Positions 35,939 through 47,187 of a DNA stretch of 64,000 bases are shown here, one piece after another. Both the position numbers and the translations under genes were made by a program. A model generated the notes under the pieces. The model was given only the letters and a program-made list of their open reading frames with translations, did not search any database and was not told the DNA's origin. The stretch is from Palsa-883 sp963826975. Lineage in GTDB: Bacteria; Pseudomonadota; Alphaproteobacteria; Acetobacterales; Acetobacteraceae. Where the stretch lies: positions 372,001 through 436,000 of the forward strand of contig CAWGZJ010000005.1 of the NCBI GenBank assembly GCA_963826975.1, written 5' to 3'. Within the stretch, counting starts at the first letter, position 1; every line of letters starts with the position of its first letter.

Positions 35939-37122
35939 CAGTCGATTTCGTAGCCGAGGCGTTCGATCAGCGGCGCCAGGATCGGAACCACCGGCGCGAG
36001 TTGCACGCGATAGTGCCGCCAGCGCTCGACCGATCGGTCGTAGAGCGGTTCGGTCACCTGCGCATAGCTGGCGGTGCGCGCGTAGCGGCGGTTCTGGTGG
36101 AAGGTCAGGCAGGCCTTGTCGAACTTCTCGCCGATGAAGCTCAGCATGGCGCGCACGCTGGCGGCCTGCTGCTTGACGATGTCCTCGTAACGGATCGGCA
36201 GGTAGCGCAGCGTCATCTCGCCCCGGTAGTGCTGCACCAGCTCCATCACGCGCACGTAATGGCGAGCCGCCGTCTCCAGATCGGCCGCGCAATAGAAGCC
36301 GTGGGTGAACGCGTTGGAGAACGCCGAGACCATGATGTCCAGCGGATGGCGCAGCACATGGATCAGCGGCGCTTCCGGGAACAGCAGCGCGATCAGCCCC
36401 AGATGCGTCTCGTTCAGCGGCATCTTGTCGGTGAAGCGGGTGGCACCCTTGCGCAGCACACCGAGCTGGCGGACCTTCTGCAAGTAGTAGTCACGCAGAT
36501 TGTCCAGTCCCTCGCGCTGATCACCCATCCACAGCTCGGCCAGCGCCTCGGGATAGCCCAGCGGCGAGGCCAGCATGCGCGGCATGATCGCGGTGATCTC
36601 GTGGATCAGCGGCAGTTCGTCGCCGGCGGCGATCTTCGGGTGCGCCGACAGGGTTTGTTCCACCAGCGTGGTGCCGGAGCGCGGGAAGCCAAGTATAAAG
36701 ATCGGTTGCGGCACGTCGCCACGCACCCCGGCGCGGGGCAACAGGCGCAACCGGCCGGAGGTGAAGAAGTTACGCAGCCGGTCGACCGTCTGGCCCGCCG
36801 CCTCGTCCAGGTAGGCGTGGCCGGACAGCTCGCGCGCCAGCTTCTTGCCGTCGGCGAAGGCGGCCCAGGCGTCGTCGTAACGACCCATCTGATCGAGCAG
36901 GCGGCCCTTCTCCAGCAACTCGTTCGGACCAAGCCTCGCGTCGCCGGTGGCGGCGCCGTCGATCAAGGCGATCGCCGCGTCGTAGTGGCGCGTGCGCCCC
37001 AGCAGGGCGGCGCGGGTCAGGCGGATGCCGATGTCACCCGGAAAGCGCTGCTTCGGCGTCATCCAGCACCTTGGCTGCGGCGTCGAAGTTGCGATCGGCT
37101 TCCTCCAGCCGGGCGAAGCCAA
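35938..37122 (-). CDS. TPR-sulfotransferase, C-terminal part (split by frameshift)
   Basis: The PAPS-binding motif is clear: IFILGFPRSGTTLVEQTLSA (5'-phosphosulfate loop). It is followed by HVLRHPLDIMVSAFSN, the usual 3'-phosphate contact, and a YRGEMTLRYLPIRYEDIV segment. TPR sequence precedes it (ELLEKGRLLDQMGRYDDAWA). Family proteins carry a SEC-C-type start and many TPRs before this domain, and that part is found just upstream in another frame. Dropping one base in the GCAGCG at about 37049-37053 joins the two frames as DAEARFPGDIGIRLTR. Residues before that point in this frame are a shadow. It probably sulfates a surface glycan or protein. Confidence 0.82.
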   Translation of the reverse strand: MASPGWRKPIATSTPQPRCWMTPKQRFPGDIGIRLTRAALLGRTRHYDAAIALIDGAATGDARLGPNELLEKGRLLDQMGRYDDAWAAFADGKKLARELSGHAYLDEAAGQTVDRLRNFFTSGRLRLLPRAGVRGDVPQPIFILGFPRSGTTLVEQTLSAHPKIAAGDELPLIHEITAIMPRMLASPLGYPEALAELWMGDQREGLDNLRDYYLQKVRQLGVLRKGATRFTDKMPLNETHLGLIALLFPEAPLIHVLRHPLDIMVSAFSNAFTHGFYCAADLETAARHYVRVMELVQHYRGEMTLRYLPIRYEDIVKQQAASVRAMLSFIGEKFDKACLTFHQNRRYARTASYAQVTEPLYDRSVERWRHYRVQLAPVVPILAPLIERLGYEID

Positions 37123-37750
37123 GCTGGGTCTGGCGAACGTCCGGCGCTGCGTCGGCGGATTCCTGGTACAGCGCGCGGGCTTCCTCCATGCGTCCCTGGT
37201 TCTTCAGGTTCCAGGCGAGGTTGGCGAGCAGGATCGGATCGCGCGTTTCGCTGAGCTCCAGGACGCGGCGGTAATGGTATTCGCCGATCTGCGGGCGGTT
37301 CGCCTCCGTCATGATCATCCCCATCAGGTTGTGCGCCTGCGGGTTCTCCGGGGCGATGCGCACGGCGTTGCGGGCGTGTGCCTCGGCTTCCGGCAGAGCG
37401 CCCTTGCCGAGCAGGATCAGCGCCAGTTCGTTGGTGGCAACGAGGTTGTTGGGATCGAGCGCGACGATGCGGCGGATCAGCGCCTCGGCGGCCTGCGTGA
37501 CGCCTTGGGCCTTGCGGATCTCGTACAGGATGGACAGCGCGCCGGGCCGGTCGGGCGCCAGCTCCAGCACATCGAGGCAGAGCCGTTCCGCGGTTTCCGT
37601 GGCGCCTTGCCGATGCGCGGCCATCGCCCGTTCCACCAGCGGGACAAGATGCCGCGTCGCCTCCGGCGGCGACCGGGCGCCGATCTGAAGGCTACAACAT
37701 CGGATGGCGCGGAGGCCGCTGCCGCAGGGGCAGAGCTGGGTGGCCGTCAT
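37034..37750 (-). CDS. TPR-sulfotransferase, N-terminal part (split by frameshift)
   Basis: Starts MTATQLCPCGSGLRAIRCC, an N-terminal Cys motif (CPCGSG) of SEC-C type, common at the start of TPR-sulfotransferases in this group. Five or more TPRs follow (for example LVATNELALILLGKGALPEA and AVRIAPENPQAHNLMGMIMT). It ends at a premature TGA after KVLDDAEAALSG. One extra base near 37050 explains the stop, since the next frame continues the repeat and the sulfotransferase domain. The two parts should be read as one gene of about 600 residues. An ATG two codons upstream (37756) is also possible. Confidence 0.78.
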   Translation of the reverse strand: MTATQLCPCGSGLRAIRCCSLQIGARSPPEATRHLVPLVERAMAAHRQGATETAERLCLDVLELAPDRPGALSILYEIRKAQGVTQAAEALIRRIVALDPNNLVATNELALILLGKGALPEAEAHARNAVRIAPENPQAHNLMGMIMTEANRPQIGEYHYRRVLELSETRDPILLANLAWNLKNQGRMEEARALYQESADAAPDVRQTQLGFARLEEADRNFDAAAKVLDDAEAALSG

Positions 37751-38087
37751 GCTCATGTGTCGCGGTTCTGGCACGCCGGGCACGCGGGCGGCAAGGCCGG
37801 CGAACGTCTCGGGTGCCCCGATTGGCCCGTGTCCCGCGGCCTCGTGCCCTCAACTACCTCTACTGCGCCCTGTTACACCCCCATTCGTTCTGGAACCGGC
37901 AACCACAGACAGGTAGCCAATGTCATTAAATCGGCAGCTTTGCGCCTCATCACGGTCATCCTCGCGGCCCGAGCAACTCCCCGAAAGCGGACAAGGCCCC
38001 TCTCATAAACCAGGCTGCATTCGGCTCTCACGTTGTTCCCGGCGTCATCGATCAGGAGAAATCGACTTTACATTCGGCGCGTATCGC
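37751..38087. other. Intergenic stretch without recognisable genes
   Basis: About 340 bases between the TPR protein and the palindrome at 38088. Base composition drops toward the right end. No open frame here has coding features, and no tRNA, terminator or known box was seen. It should contain the promoters for the minus-strand TPR gene and the CGNR gene. Confidence 0.5.
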
Positions 38088-38127
38088 CCTAGCACTCCTA
38101 ATGCCCACAGGCATTAGGAGTGCTAGG
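38088..38127. promoter_or_regulatory. Perfect 18-base inverted repeat abutting the CGNR gene start
   Basis: CCTAGCACTCCTAATGCC (38088-38105) is followed by CACA (38106-38109) and its exact complement (38110-38127), two bases before the TTG that starts the next gene. An in-frame TAG inside the repeat rules out a longer protein. The position fits an autoregulatory operator, or a small palindromic insertion that removed the native start. Confidence 0.6.
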
Positions 38128-38129
38128 TT

Positions 38130-38807
38130 TTGCCGAAGGTCAAGCGTCGCGCTGAAAACGCAGCGATATCTGACTGGCCAGATGCGTTTGTCGGCGGGGC
38201 CGTCTGCCTCGATTTCATCAATACGGTCGAGGCTCCAGGCACCCCGCATTTTGCCGATCGCCTGTCCAGCTACGAGATGCTTCTGCAGTGGAGCTTGGTG
38301 CGTGGCACCATTCAGTCCAATACCGCCGCAAAGCTGGGACGATTGGCCGGGCAGCGCTCGCATGAGGCAGCGGGCGTTTGGCAAGAGGCGCTGGATCTGC
38401 GGGAGGAATTGTACCGGCTGGTTTCGAGCATAGAGAATTCCGAAGATGCCAGCGCCTTTATCAAATCGTTCAACGCAAAACTCACTTCGCTGCCGCCGGT
38501 GTGCCGTTTAACAGGCAACGGTGCAGGCGGCTTTATTCACACCCTTTCCGGCACCGATTTGCGCGAACCGCTGTGGCCGGTACTCTGGTCTATGGCAAAT
38601 TTTCTGACATCGGATCATTTGCCCCGGCTTGGGCACTGCCATGCGAATCCTTGCCGCTATGTTTTTATTGATCTCAGCCGGAGCAAATCCAGGCTGTGGT
38701 GTTCATCCAGCGGCTGCGGCAATCGCGAGCGTGTGCGTCGCGCCTATGTTGCCAGGCCTTTGGCCACGGAGAGAGCCAATTCGAGAAGCTTGAATTCAAA
38801 AAATTAG
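38130..38807 (+). CDS. CGNR zinc-finger domain regulator (ABATE N-terminal domain)
   Basis: 225 residues. The N-terminal half starts with the family sequence FVGGAVCLDFINTVEAPGTP. The C-terminal zinc finger has C-x3-C (CHANPCRYVFIDLSR) and the name-giving WCSSSGCGNRERVRRAY. Such proteins are presumed one-component transcription regulators. The only available start is TTG directly after the palindrome, which is unusual and may mean the 5' end was altered. It is followed after 15 bases by a tautomerase gene, a likely target or partner. Confidence 0.82.
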   Translation: MPKVKRRAENAAISDWPDAFVGGAVCLDFINTVEAPGTPHFADRLSSYEMLLQWSLVRGTIQSNTAAKLGRLAGQRSHEAAGVWQEALDLREELYRLVSSIENSEDASAFIKSFNAKLTSLPPVCRLTGNGAGGFIHTLSGTDLREPLWPVLWSMANFLTSDHLPRLGHCHANPCRYVFIDLSRSKSRLWCSSSGCGNRERVRRAYVARPLATERANSRSLNSKN

Positions 38808-38822
38808 AGAAGGGAGCAAATC

Positions 38823-39242
38823 ATGCCCTATATTCACGTAGCATCAGCCCATCATTACGCAGAAGGACAGAAACGCCTGCTCATTCGGGCGATTACGGAC
38901 GCGACGGTCGACGTGCTTGAAGTGCCCGCCGCCGATGTTCATGTTTTCTTGTGGGAGATTCCAACGGAAAATCTCAGATATGCTGGCGATGAGCCGAGCC
39001 CAGGTAGAATAAACAACGTAACGGTGGTGTTCCGGAAGCGGCGTCACCAGCAAGTCCGTATCGTGCTTGTGCAGCGTTTGACGGATGTGATACAGGCCCA
39101 GCTGCAGGCCGCACGCGAAGCTATCCATATCATTTTGTCACAGGTCACACCTGAGGATACAAGCGAAGGTGGTATCCTCATGGGGCCACCACCAACGCCA
39201 ACCTGGCAAACGGCCGGACATTTACCGGTGCGTAATGCATGA
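38823..39242 (+). CDS. Tautomerase-superfamily protein with two 4-OT-like halves
   Basis: 139 residues. After Met comes Pro, the catalytic N-terminal base of tautomerases (PYIHVASAHHYAEGQKRLLI). This first unit is followed by a second similar beta-alpha-beta unit (NNVTVVFRKRRHQQVRIVLV, then VIQAQLQAAREAIHIILSQV) without an N-terminal Pro. Fused two-unit tautomerases include cis-CAAD/MSAD-type and other enzymes; activity is unassigned here. A GGGAG ribosome-binding site precedes the ATG. The CGNR gene upstream is probably its regulator. Confidence 0.8.
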   Translation: MPYIHVASAHHYAEGQKRLLIRAITDATVDVLEVPAADVHVFLWEIPTENLRYAGDEPSPGRINNVTVVFRKRRHQQVRIVLVQRLTDVIQAQLQAAREAIHIILSQVTPEDTSEGGILMGPPPTPTWQTAGHLPVRNA

Positions 39243-39334
39243 GGCCTGGCAAGAACAAAAACGCAGGCGCGCGCAAGCGGTTAAGCTCGCACGGGTTTGT
39301 TCAGATTTGGATTGTGAGTGAGTTATAACAAAAG

Positions 39335-39411
<77 letters not shown>

Positions 39412-39526
39412 ACAGTAATCGGTGATCGATGATCGGTGATCAGGCCGATGTTGTTGTGACTATTTGGTTTTGTTTGGTCTTTGTCTGGTTCACTGACGAT
39501 TTTTCGGTGTTAGGGAAGGGTTGGAG

Positions 39527-39644
39527 GACCTGGCGGCGACCTACTCTCCCGTGCCTTAGGACACAGTACCATGGGCGCTGGGGATTTTCACGGCCGAGTT
39601 CGGGATGGGATCGGGTGCGGGCTCCCCGCGATGACCACCAGGTC
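39527..39644 (-). rRNA. rrf: 5S ribosomal RNA
   Basis: The reverse complement begins GACCTGGTGGTCATCGCGGG and contains CCCGAACTCGGCCGTGAAA, the conserved 5S core, and ends in CGCCGCCAGGTC, which pairs with the 5' end. About 118 bases. It follows 23S by about 220 bases. Confidence 0.95.
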
Positions 39645-39658
39645 GTCCAGCCCTTCCA

Positions 39659-39862
39659 CAGTCGTCGGTCTTCGGTCGTCAGTTGTCAGACGGAAGGCCA
39701 GACAGACTGGGGTGGGGTGGCGGTTCTGGTGCTGTGTTGTGCGCGGAGCCTGTCTCCGGAGCCTTGATCCGGGGACGACTGAGGATGATTTCCATGCATG
39801 GTGTGCCAGCCTGCCACTCGTCACTTGCTTTCTGACAACTGACGACTGGAGACTGACGACTG
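39659..39862. repeat. Heptamer-type inverted repeat filling the 5S-23S spacer
   Basis: Arms of 31 bases at 39659-39689 and 39832-39862 are built from TGACAAC/TGACGAC units and pair with few mismatches. They enclose the 23S-5S spacer of the transcript and could act as an RNase III processing stem. A short related tract lies at 39418-39442 beside tRNA-fMet. Confidence 0.75.
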
Positions 39863-39998
39863 TTTCTTGAGCTCTATCGGGCGATTAGGACCGGTTAGCT
39901 GCGGGCGTTACCGCCCTTCCACATCCGGCCTATTGACGTGATGGTCTATCACGGCCCTCTCGGGGCGAACCCCTGGGAGACATGGTTTAGAGGAGGGT

Positions 39999-40030
<32 letters not shown>

Positions 40031-40086
40031 TCCGTACTTGGCTACCCGGCGGTGCCACTGGCGTGACAACCGGTGCACTAGAGGTA

Positions 40087-40118
<32 letters not shown>

Positions 40119-40176
40119 CGCCTCGCAAGTCTCCTTCACCCACGGCAGATAGGGACCGAACTGTCTCACGACGTTC

Positions 40177-40289
<113 letters not shown>

Positions 40290-40321
40290 GACTCTTGGGG
40301 GAGATCAGCCTGTTATCCCTA

Positions 40322-40357
<36 letters not shown>

Positions 40358-40499
40358 GCGGGACCACCGGATCACTATGGCCGACTTTCGTCTCTGCTCG
40401 AGCTGTCACTCTCGCAGTCAGGCGGGCTTGTGCCATTGCACTCAGCAGCCGATGTCCGACCGGCCTGAGCCCACCATCGCGCGCCTCCGTTACATTTTG

Positions 40500-40530
<31 letters not shown>

Positions 40531-40785
40531 ATGCAGGGTCCCGGACCGGGCTGACCGGTCGCGGTTAGATATCAGAAGCGCCCAGGGTGGTATTTCAAGG
40601 TTGGCTCCACCTGAGCTAGCGCCCCGGCTTCAAAGCCTCCCACCTATCCTACACAGTGCTCTCCTAATACCACTGCAAAGCTGCAGTAAAGGTTCATAGG
40701 GTCTTTCCGTCTGACCGCGGGTACCCCGCATCTTCACGGGGAATTCAATTTCGCTGAGCCGATGCTGGAGACAGTGGGGAAGTCG

Positions 40786-40877
<92 letters not shown>

Positions 40878-41453
40878 GTTCGAAGCTTGCACCTCTCCCC
40901 TTAACCTTCCGGCACCGGGCAGGCGTCAGACCCTATACGTCGTCTCTCGACTTCGCAGAGCCCTGTGTTTTTACTAAACAGTCGCCACCCCCTGCTCTGT
41001 GCCACCCACCACTGGTTGCCCAGCGACAGGTCTCGCTTATCCCGAAGTTACGCGAGCAATTTGCCTAGTTCCTTCAGCATCGTTCTCTCAAGCGCCTTGG
41101 TATACTCTACCAGTCCACCTGTGTCGGTTTCGGGTACGGTCTATACGCCAGAGCTGTTTCCCGGAACGATCCACGAGCCTGGGCAATCCGATAAGCCCAG
41201 ACAAGACTTCACGTTCGTCACTTCTGGCAGGCCCAGGAATATTGACCTGGTTCCCATCGACTACGGCTCTCGCCCTCGCCTTAGGGGCCGGCTCACCCTG
41301 CGCGGATTAACCTTGCGCAGGAACCCTTGGACTTTCGGCGACAGAGTTTCTCGCTCTGTTTGTCGCTACTCATGTCAGCATTCGCACTTCTGATACCTCC
41401 AGCGCCCCTCACGGGTACACCTTCACAGGCTTACAGAACGCTCCGCTACCGCT

Positions 41454-41898
41454 CAGTGATCAGTGATCAGTGATCAGTGATCAAGAGAAGATTGTCTTTT
41501 CTGTCGAGCGAGCAGGCCTTGCAGCATTCTTGCGATCTCCTCGCAGGAGAGGCGCCATGACGCTGCCTGCTCATGGGTCGCATAGCCGAGATCTTCGGCA
41601 TAGCGGCACCACAACCGCGTCTCGTCGGCCGAACCGAGCGACATCACCAGATAGCGCTCGAACTCAGTCCGCGAGCGACGCAACCGGCCGCCACCCTCCA
41701 TCAGCAGGGCGCACACCGATTTGGAGGATCGTCGCAACTGACCGGCGATCCCGCCATATTGCTCGACATTCGGCCACCCCAGGCTCGCCCGATGCAACTC
41801 GAGCGACAGGGCATAGGCACGCCGAAAGACCGCAAGGTCATCGACATTCCCGGCCATTACTCTTCTCCTGATCACTGATCACTGATCACTGATCACTG
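41454..41898 (-). other. 23S rRNA intervening sequence (IVS) with 30-base perfect inverted repeat ends
   Basis: The insertion begins at 41454 with four tandem copies of the heptamer CAGTGAT and ends at 41898 with their exact reverse complement (41454-41483 pairs with 41869-41898). It lies about 1170 bases from the 23S 5' end, the position of helix 45, a known IVS site. In known cases RNase III excises the IVS and the 23S stays fragmented without religation. It encodes one protein (next entry). Confidence 0.85.
41474..41857 (-). CDS. Four-helix-bundle protein of the 23S rRNA IVS family (S23-like)
   Basis: 127 residues from an ATG (MAGNVDDLAVFRRAYALSLE). Family landmarks are the V-F-R-x-A-Y-x-L-S first helix, YGGIAGQLRRSSKSVCALLM, and SADETRLWCRYAEDLGY. 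These proteins form toroidal four-helix bundles, are encoded inside 23S intervening sequences, and have no proven function. The stop codon falls inside the left inverted repeat. It is in the sense direction of the rRNA, so its mRNA is the excised IVS itself or an uncut precursor. Confidence 0.88.
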   Translation of the reverse strand: MAGNVDDLAVFRRAYALSLELHRASLGWPNVEQYGGIAGQLRRSSKSVCALLMEGGGRLRRSRTEFERYLVMSLGSADETRLWCRYAEDLGYATHEQAASWRLSCEEIARMLQGLLARQKRQSSLDH

Positions 41899-41959
41899 AA
41901 CCCACAGCTTCGGTACGTGGCTTGAGCCCCGTTACATCTTCGGCGCAGGATTTCTGTTA

Positions 41960-42017
<58 letters not shown>

Positions 42018-42608
42018 TTGTTTAGGAATTCCCACATCCTTAACCACTTAGCCACGATTTGGGGACCTTAGCTGGTGGTCTGGGCTGTTTCCCTCTCGAC
42101 GACGGACCTTAGCACCCGCCGTCTGTCTGCCGGACTATACGCCAGGGTATTCGGAGTTTGGTTAGGTTTGGTAAGTCTTTGGGACCCCCTAGCCCATCCA
42201 GTGCTCTACCCCCCTGGGTAAACATCCGACGATCTACCTCAATAGATTTCGCGGAGAACCAGCTATTTCCGAGTTTGATTGGCCTTTCACCCCTAGCCAC
42301 AGCTCATCCCCGACTTTTTCAACAGGCGTGGGTTCGGCCCTCCAGTGGGTGTTACCCCACCTTCAGCCTGGCCATGGCTAGATCACTCGGTTTCGGGTCT
42401 TCTGCCCGCGACTGAACGCCCTGTTCAGACTCGCTTTCGCTGCGCCTACACCTACCGGCTTAAGCTTGCCGCGAACAGAAACTCGCTGACCCATTATACA
42501 AAAGGTACGCCGTCACGGCACCAATACTCGCGTATCTCGGCCGCTCCGACTGCTTGTAGGCATTCGGTTTCAGGTCTCTTTCACTCCCCTCGTCGGGGTG
42601 CTTTTCAC

Positions 42609-42640
<32 letters not shown>

Positions 42641-42854
42641 ACCAGGGAGTATTTAGGCTTGGAGGGTGGTCCCCCCATGTTCAGACAGGATTTCACGTGT
42701 CCCGCCCTACTCAAGGATCAACGCGACCCATACGCATACGGGGCTGTCACCCGCTATGGCCGGACTTTCCAGACCGTTCTGCTTAAGTCACGTCAACCAC
42801 TGGCCTGTTCCGCTTTCGCTCGCCACTACTCGCGGAATCTCGGTTGATGTCTGT

Positions 42855-42890
<36 letters not shown>

Positions 42891-43639
42891 TGCCTCGTTG
42901 CACTATGGATTCATGCAACGATACCCCATAGGGGTGGGTTGCCCCATTCGGATATCCACGGATCAAAGCCTGCTCGCGGCTCCCCGTGGCTTTGCGCAGC
43001 GTGCCACGTCCTTCATCGCCTCCTGGTGCCAAGGCATCCACCGAATGCCCTTCTCTCGCTCAAGACTTGTCCCCGGACACTTGTCCCGGGGAACCACCAT
43101 GCACAGAAACCATCCTCAGTGATCGGTGATCAGTGATCAGTGATCAGTAGGCCGTTGCCGGACTACCGAGACCAAACACCAAACGACGAGCCCAAGAACG
43201 ATCCTGTACCGGATCATCTTGCTCAGAACCACCGGGTCCGACCCCCCGATTGAGGCGGGGGACAATGGACGACCGGCGGCATACACAACACACGCCTCTG
43301 AACACATTGCCACGGTCGCGGGAGGACCCGTCCCGCACGAGAAACCCTCGTGCGACACAGACCACATCCGGTCAGACGTGCGACCGCGGCGCGCCCAGAG
43401 ACGCACCAGAACCTGATTTACAGTAATAAAGAACATCGCTCCCATTCCCGGAAGCGCCGTCAACGGCATCGCCATGCCAATTCTCGGAACAATTTGTCGA
43501 AACAACTTGCCCCGGAACAACAGCGGCAACACCGAACCTCTTGCTTCTCCGCGATACACCCCGGGTCAAGCCCGAGGGCAGGCGCCAGTGGGTCGATTTG
43601 TCGCCATCACCTCAACACCATCCCCCAAACCCGGGAAAC

Positions 43640-43716
43640 TGGTGGAGGTGATCGGACTTCGAACCGACGACCCCCTGCTTGCAAAGCAGGTGCTCTCCCA
43701 GCTGAGCTACACCCCC
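43640..43716 (-). tRNA. tRNA-Ala (TGC), with an 8-base T-loop
   Basis: On the minus strand it starts GGGGGTGTAGCTCAGCTGGG, has anticodon TGC in CTTTGCAAG and encodes CCA. The acceptor stem GGGGGTG/CACCTCC pairs. The T-arm reads GTCGG-TTCGAAGT-CCGAT, with one base more than the invariant seven-base loop, making 77 bases instead of 76. The extra A may be a sequence error or a real variant. Confidence 0.9.
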
Positions 43717-43721
43717 TTCGG

Positions 43722-43796
43722 TGGTCAGTGGTCAGGTACCAGTGGTCAGGAGCAAGAAGTCGTTCCTCCTGACCACTGGTACCTGACCACTGACCA
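43722..43796. repeat. Perfect 29-base inverted repeat between tRNA-Ala and tRNA-Ile
   Basis: 43722-43750 and 43768-43796 are exact complements made of TGGTCAG/CTGACCA units around GGTACC, with a 17-base loop. The stem fills nearly all of the spacer between the two tRNAs. Confidence 0.85.
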
Positions 43797-43801
43797 CTGA
43801 T

Positions 43802-43878
<77 letters not shown>

Positions 43879-43955
43879 AGTGGTCGGTGGTCAGTGATCG
43901 GCGGTCAGTAAAGGACTGCTTCCTCCTGACCACTGACCGCTGACAACTGACCGCT
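43879..43955. repeat. Imperfect heptamer inverted repeat between tRNA-Ile and 16S
   Basis: 43879-43908 (GGTCAGTG/GGTCGGTG units) pairs imperfectly with 43926-43955 (CTGACCACTGACCGCTGACA). It abuts the 5' end of tRNA-Ile directly, in line with a processing stem. Confidence 0.65.
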
Positions 43956-44107
43956 GTATCGCGGGGAAGGGATACGCTGGCGGCGCCGATCGGCACCAGC
44001 CAAAGCCCAGGCCGCCCCCGGCATCCGCCGGAGACTTTATCGGAGCAGGTCAAACCTCCTGATCACTGATCACTGATCACTGATCACTCCTCTCGACCCA
44101 CATCCTT

Positions 44108-45616
<1,509 letters not shown>

Positions 45617-46101
45617 CATCAACATCCAGGCCAGCCTAACCCAACAGGTCGCAAAACCCGCCACGAAAAGCCAACCCAAACGCCAACGAACAGACCCAAA
45701 CTCAACTGTGGTCAACCGCATGATCCCAAACCAGCAAAGCCCCTTAGCCAGAGCCAAACCAGCCAGCATCACACAGCCAAACCTTCAAAGCGTTCGTAAC
45801 GCATTAAAACGAATACGTCGCCAAACGCCCCTCCAGCCAAGCCAAGGCCAATCCTAGCCAACCCAGACCTTAACCAGACCAATCAGGCACCCCCACACTC
45901 GCGTGCAAAGACACCCCAGAGGACGCCGCCAACGTATCCCTTCCTAGCCTATGCTATTGTCAAAGAGCAAAGCGAACCCCACCACTGCATTTCGCACATG
46001 CGAAATACCCCGGCAGGCCCATTTGAAGGACTCGCGTCATAACGTGGCGCGAACCGAGGACGTTAGCGGAGTTGCAATCGTAAGGCAAGCAATTCCGTCA
46101 A
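45617..46101 (-). promoter_or_regulatory. rRNA operon leader with boxA and putative promoter
   Basis: On the minus strand, TGCTCTTTGACAA (45957-45969) is a good match to the boxA antitermination element that lets rRNA transcripts escape Rho. It lies about 340 bases before 16S. Upstream are a palindrome of ATTTCGCA/TGCGAAAT type (45989-46006) and a TTGACG hexamer (46096-46101) that could be a -35 box. No convincing -10 was fixed. The rest of the leader holds nothing recognisable. Confidence 0.6.
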
Positions 46102-46164
46102 CGCAGGGGGCGTCATCTAGGCTCGCCACCCCCGTCGGTCAACCCCTTTTTGCCAAGCCGCCGC

Positions 46165-47142
46165 CTAATCGTTCAGTCCATGCCAGGCACGAAACCACGC
46201 GACAAACCGCGGAATGCCCTCGTGCAGCAAGGTCGCCGGCGCAAACCCGGTCAACGCGTTGATCGCGTCCACCGACGCGAATGTCTCCGCCACATCCGCC
46301 GGCGGGCGCGGCGCCGAGCGCACCACGGCGGTCCGGCCCAGCGACTGCTCCAACTCGCTGATCAGCGTGCTGACCAACTCGCTGCGGTGATTGCCGATGT
46401 TCAGCACCCGCACCGGAGCGGCGTCGTCCGGCGGGTGGTCCAGCACGCCCAGCACGCCGGCCACGATATCGTCGATGTAGGTGAAGTCCCGCCGCAGGCT
46501 CCCGCCATCGTAGAGCGTGATCGGCTCGCCGGCGACGATCGCCTTGGCGAAGCTGTAATAGGCCATGTCCGGTCGGCCCCACGGCCCATAGACCGTGAAG
46601 AACCGCAACCCGGTCTGCTTGATGCCGAACAAATGGCCATAGGAATAGCTCATCAGCTCGTCGGCCCGTTTGGTCGCCGCGTAGAGCGACACCGGCGTGT
46701 CGACGCGGTCGGCCTCGGTAAAGGGCAGTGCCTGGTTGGCGCCGTAGACCGAGGAAGAACTGGCGTAGACCAGATGGCGCAGCCGATCGATCCGCCGCGC
46801 CGCCTCCAGGATCACCAGATGGCCCATCACGTTGGCCTGGACATAGGCGTAGGGATCGACCAGAGAATGTCGAACTCCGGCCTGAGCCGCAAGGTGAACG
46901 ATCTGGTCTATCTCTTTGTTATCACGAATTAGATCGCCAACCAAATGCCGGTCCGAGACGTCCAGGCGATGGAACGCGAACCCCGTGTGCGGCAGCAGCC
47001 GGTCAAGCCGTGCCTGCTTCAGCCGCGTGTCATAGTAGTCGTTCAGCACGTCCACGCCGATGACCTGCTCACCGCGGGCCAGCAGCGCCTCGGCCACGTG
47101 GTAGCCGATGAAGCCGGCTGCGCCGGTCAGCAGGATCGCCAT
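46165..47142 (-). CDS. NAD-dependent sugar epimerase, UDP-glucuronate 4-epimerase-like
   Basis: Extended SDR of 325 residues starting MAILLTGAAGFIGYHVAEAL (NAD motif G-x-x-G-x-x-G). The active-site triad is present: SSSVYG, then YAATKRADELM (Tyr-x3-Lys). The stretch RFFTVYGPWGRPDMAYYSF is typical of UDP-glucuronate 4-epimerases (CapI/LpsL) that make UDP-galacturonate for surface polysaccharides. The next minus-strand gene upstream, gmhA, points to LPS core synthesis as well. Confidence 0.85.
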   Translation of the reverse strand: MAILLTGAAGFIGYHVAEALLARGEQVIGVDVLNDYYDTRLKQARLDRLLPHTGFAFHRLDVSDRHLVGDLIRDNKEIDQIVHLAAQAGVRHSLVDPYAYVQANVMGHLVILEAARRIDRLRHLVYASSSSVYGANQALPFTEADRVDTPVSLYAATKRADELMSYSYGHLFGIKQTGLRFFTVYGPWGRPDMAYYSFAKAIVAGEPITLYDGGSLRRDFTYIDDIVAGVLGVLDHPPDDAAPVRVLNIGNHRSELVSTLISELEQSLGRTAVVRSAPRPPADVAETFASVDAINALTGFAPATLLHEGIPRFVAWFRAWHGLND

Positions 47143-47187
47143 GCACCGACCCAAGTGGTCCGGTCCGCGGGACCTTGCCCCATGTCG

